Source: Methylocapsa sp035503795 (GTDB lineage: Bacteria; Pseudomonadota; Alphaproteobacteria; Rhizobiales; Beijerinckiaceae). From it: a stretch of 5,962 bases of DNA. The stretch is from assembly GCA_035503795.1 (NCBI GenBank), contig DATJTB010000131.1:1-5962 (forward strand), read 5' to 3'. Shown here piece after piece: positions 4,634 through 5,962 of this stretch; position 1 is the stretch's first letter, and each line of letters opens with the position of its first letter. The position numbers and the translations under genes are program-made. The notes beneath the pieces are model-generated. The model was not told where the DNA came from and made no database searches. It saw only the letters and a program-made list of their open reading frames with translations.

Positions 4634-5869
4634 CTAGGGTCTGGGCCATGAGAAATCATCCGCGCGGCCGGGTTTTGGCGGCACCGGTTGACCCTGCTGC
4701 AAGGTCTCGTCGATGAAGTTTTGCGCTGATCGACCATCCGCTGCCGCCGCCTTCGCGCCCGTTGCAAGCTCGCCGCTTGGGTCGAGCGACGGGGTGGTCA
4801 AAGGCAGGACGGGCCCGGCGATCGGCTTTGGTGGTGGCGAGGCCTCGCCCGGGGCCGAGGTCGAGACATTTTGTTGGGAGGGGGTAGCCTCGCCGGGCGG
4901 CGTGGCCGGTTGACCGGCCGGCAGATCCGGTTCGATCCTGGGCAGGACCTCATCGAGCCGGTGGCGGATGGCCGGCTCGACGAAACTGGCGAGCTTGCGG
5001 GCTCCGGCCTTGGTAAAGTGGATTCCATCGGCGGCGCGCAGCTTCACGATCTGGCCGTTGAGGTCGGGGCCTGTCACGCTGTATTGGCCGGCTTCGTCGG
5101 CGAAGGTCTCCCATATGTCGAGGTAGGTCGCACCCGCCTTTTCCGCAAAGTCGCGATACAGCTGGTTCTGGCTGAGCGCGCCCGCCGCAAGGCGCTCGCT
5201 TTTCAGAATTGGCAGGCCGACCCAGACGAGCGGAATTTTCTTGTCTCGGAACTGGCCGGCAATCGTTTCAATTCGATGCGTATAAGCGTCCTTCCATTCC
5301 GGCGAATCGGGATCATGGCTGCCGGTGGCATCGTGCAGCGGCTGCCGGTCGTTGCTGCCGATGAGCATGACGGCGAAATCAATCTTATCATTGCTTGCGA
5401 GCAGGTCTTCCGTCGCTTTGGTCCAATCGTAGAAATCATCGCGGACGAGACCCGTATCCTGTTTGGCCTTGCGCAGGATGGCGACTTCCGGCCGGTTTTC
5501 GAAAGCCTCGGTCAATCCTTGCGCCAGCATCTGCCCGAGGCTGTCGCCGAGGACGACGACAAAAAAGGCGGGTGCAACATGCGGCTTCTCGGGCTTGTCG
5601 GGCGGTTTGCGTGCGGTTCGTTTGGCTGCAGACTTCGGCCGCTCCACATGCGATTGGGCGTCATTCCCGTAGGGCTCCGGGCCGGGCTTTGCGATCCTGT
5701 TCGGGGAGGGCCGGAACAGTTCTTGAAACCAGGTAAAAGGATTGACTTGGGCGACGGCCTCGCCGCTAACGAATGGCGCGAATCCGACCGCGAGACCGAG
5801 CAGGATCACTGCCCGTCGGGCCACCAGAAGCAGCCGGAGGCAAGATCGAAATGGAAATGGGCGCGCCAT
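4634..5869 (-). CDS. SGNH/GDSL hydrolase, DUF459 family, exported or membrane-anchored
   Basis: The product has 411 residues from ATG 5869, which has AAGGA eight bases upstream. The frame also opens at a TTG at 5917, but with no ribosome site there. Residues 1-40 hold a basic N-terminus, a hydrophobic core (about 19-35) and a likely cleavage at AVA-QV, so it is exported or anchored. Residues about 50-100 are a Pro/Lys-rich linker. The SGNH domain (about 101-305) shows block I FFVVVLGDSLG with nucleophile Ser110, block III MLIGSNDRQ (Gly171, Asn173) and block V DGIHFTKAGA with Asp281 and His284. The tail from about 315 is rich in Pro, Ala, Gly and Ser and is probably disordered. DUF459 enzymes are presumed esterases or acyl-transfer enzymes of the cell envelope; the substrate is unknown. 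All catalytic residues are kept. It stands upstream of an L,D-transpeptidase, which fits a cell-wall role by context only. Confidence 0.9.
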   Translation of the reverse strand: MARPFPFRSCLRLLLVARRAVILLGLAVGFAPFVSGEAVAQVNPFTWFQELFRPSPNRIAKPGPEPYGNDAQSHVERPKSAAKRTARKPPDKPEKPHVAPAFFVVVLGDSLGQMLAQGLTEAFENRPEVAILRKAKQDTGLVRDDFYDWTKATEDLLASNDKIDFAVMLIGSNDRQPLHDATGSHDPDSPEWKDAYTHRIETIAGQFRDKKIPLVWVGLPILKSERLAAGALSQNQLYRDFAEKAGATYLDIWETFADEAGQYSVTGPDLNGQIVKLRAADGIHFTKAGARKLASFVEPAIRHRLDEVLPRIEPDLPAGQPATPPGEATPSQQNVSTSAPGEASPPPKPIAGPVLPLTTPSLDPSGELATGAKAAAADGRSAQNFIDETLQQGQPVPPKPGRADDFSWPRP

Positions 5870-5936
5870 GAAGCTGATCCTTTCTGAGCTTGAGTCCGGC
5901 CGCGCGCGGCGCGACAATCGCCCTTTGGCGGCGCCT

Positions 5937-5962
5937 TAGATCACGATGATTTTGGATCGAAT
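5937..5962. repeat. Possible left arm of an intergenic palindrome cut by the window edge
   Basis: The final 26 bases begin tagatcacgatgattttgg and end in ggatcgaat. They resemble one arm of a GATC-containing palindrome that I recall between genes in Rhizobiales. The second arm would lie outside the window, so this is unproven. Confidence 0.25.

Noticed and set aside
4191..4649. A 152-residue - strand frame bridging the gap between the envelope genes
   Set aside because: It overlaps the end of the hydrolase and the start of the transpeptidase in another frame, has no family motif, and its codon use does not look coding.
4871..5887. A 338-residue open frame on the + strand
   Set aside because: It lies antisense to the SGNH hydrolase, which has a signal peptide and all catalytic motifs; the + frame shows no recognisable motif.

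Overview
The window looks like DNA of an alphaproteobacterium, most likely of the Rhizobiales (Hyphomicrobiales). The GC-rich coding, the ArdC, WGR, ParDE and plasmid-type HTH remnants, and an intergenic palindromic repeat of the 'agagcattttcc' type all fit that order. I cannot name a genus, or tell chromosome from plasmid, from the sequence alone.

Layout. Positions 1-222 hold the 3' end of an unrecognised + strand gene. Positions 223-422 are non-coding and rich in short GC hairpins. Positions 423-926 (+) are an in-frame fusion of an ArdC antirestriction fragment to the C-terminal half of a serine resolvase. A TAG codon interrupts its terminal helix-turn-helix. Positions 2167-923 (-) encode a secreted protein of 414 residues with seven regular repeats of 44-54 residues, probably a beta-propeller. 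It has a clear signal peptide, a ribosome binding site and a plausible sigma70-type promoter in a strikingly AT-rich leader (about 2110-2400).

Positions 2470-3647 (+) carry a run of damaged accessory genes. A WGR-domain gene has two frameshifts. A ParD-like antitoxin is frameshifted by a 4-bp tandem duplication. A ParE-like toxin has lost its normal start. A winged-helix protein of the plasmid-replication type is cut short at the edge of a palindromic repeat (about 3643-3775).

The right side is intact cell-envelope coding on the - strand: a DUF459 SGNH/GDSL hydrolase (5869-4634) followed by an L,D-transpeptidase (4375-3767). Both are predicted to be exported. They are probably neighbours in envelope or peptidoglycan work, although a 258-bp gap separates them.

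Overall this is a boundary between a decaying plasmid- or integrative-element-derived segment (left, about 1-3650) and ordinary core genes (right). The secreted seven-repeat protein is the only intact gene of substance inside the mobile-looking segment. I did not find a convincing new multi-gene system. The more unusual points are the chimeric ArdC-resolvase gene, the cluster of short tandem duplications that inactivate or alter neighbouring genes, and the palindromic repeat at the ends of two converging genes.
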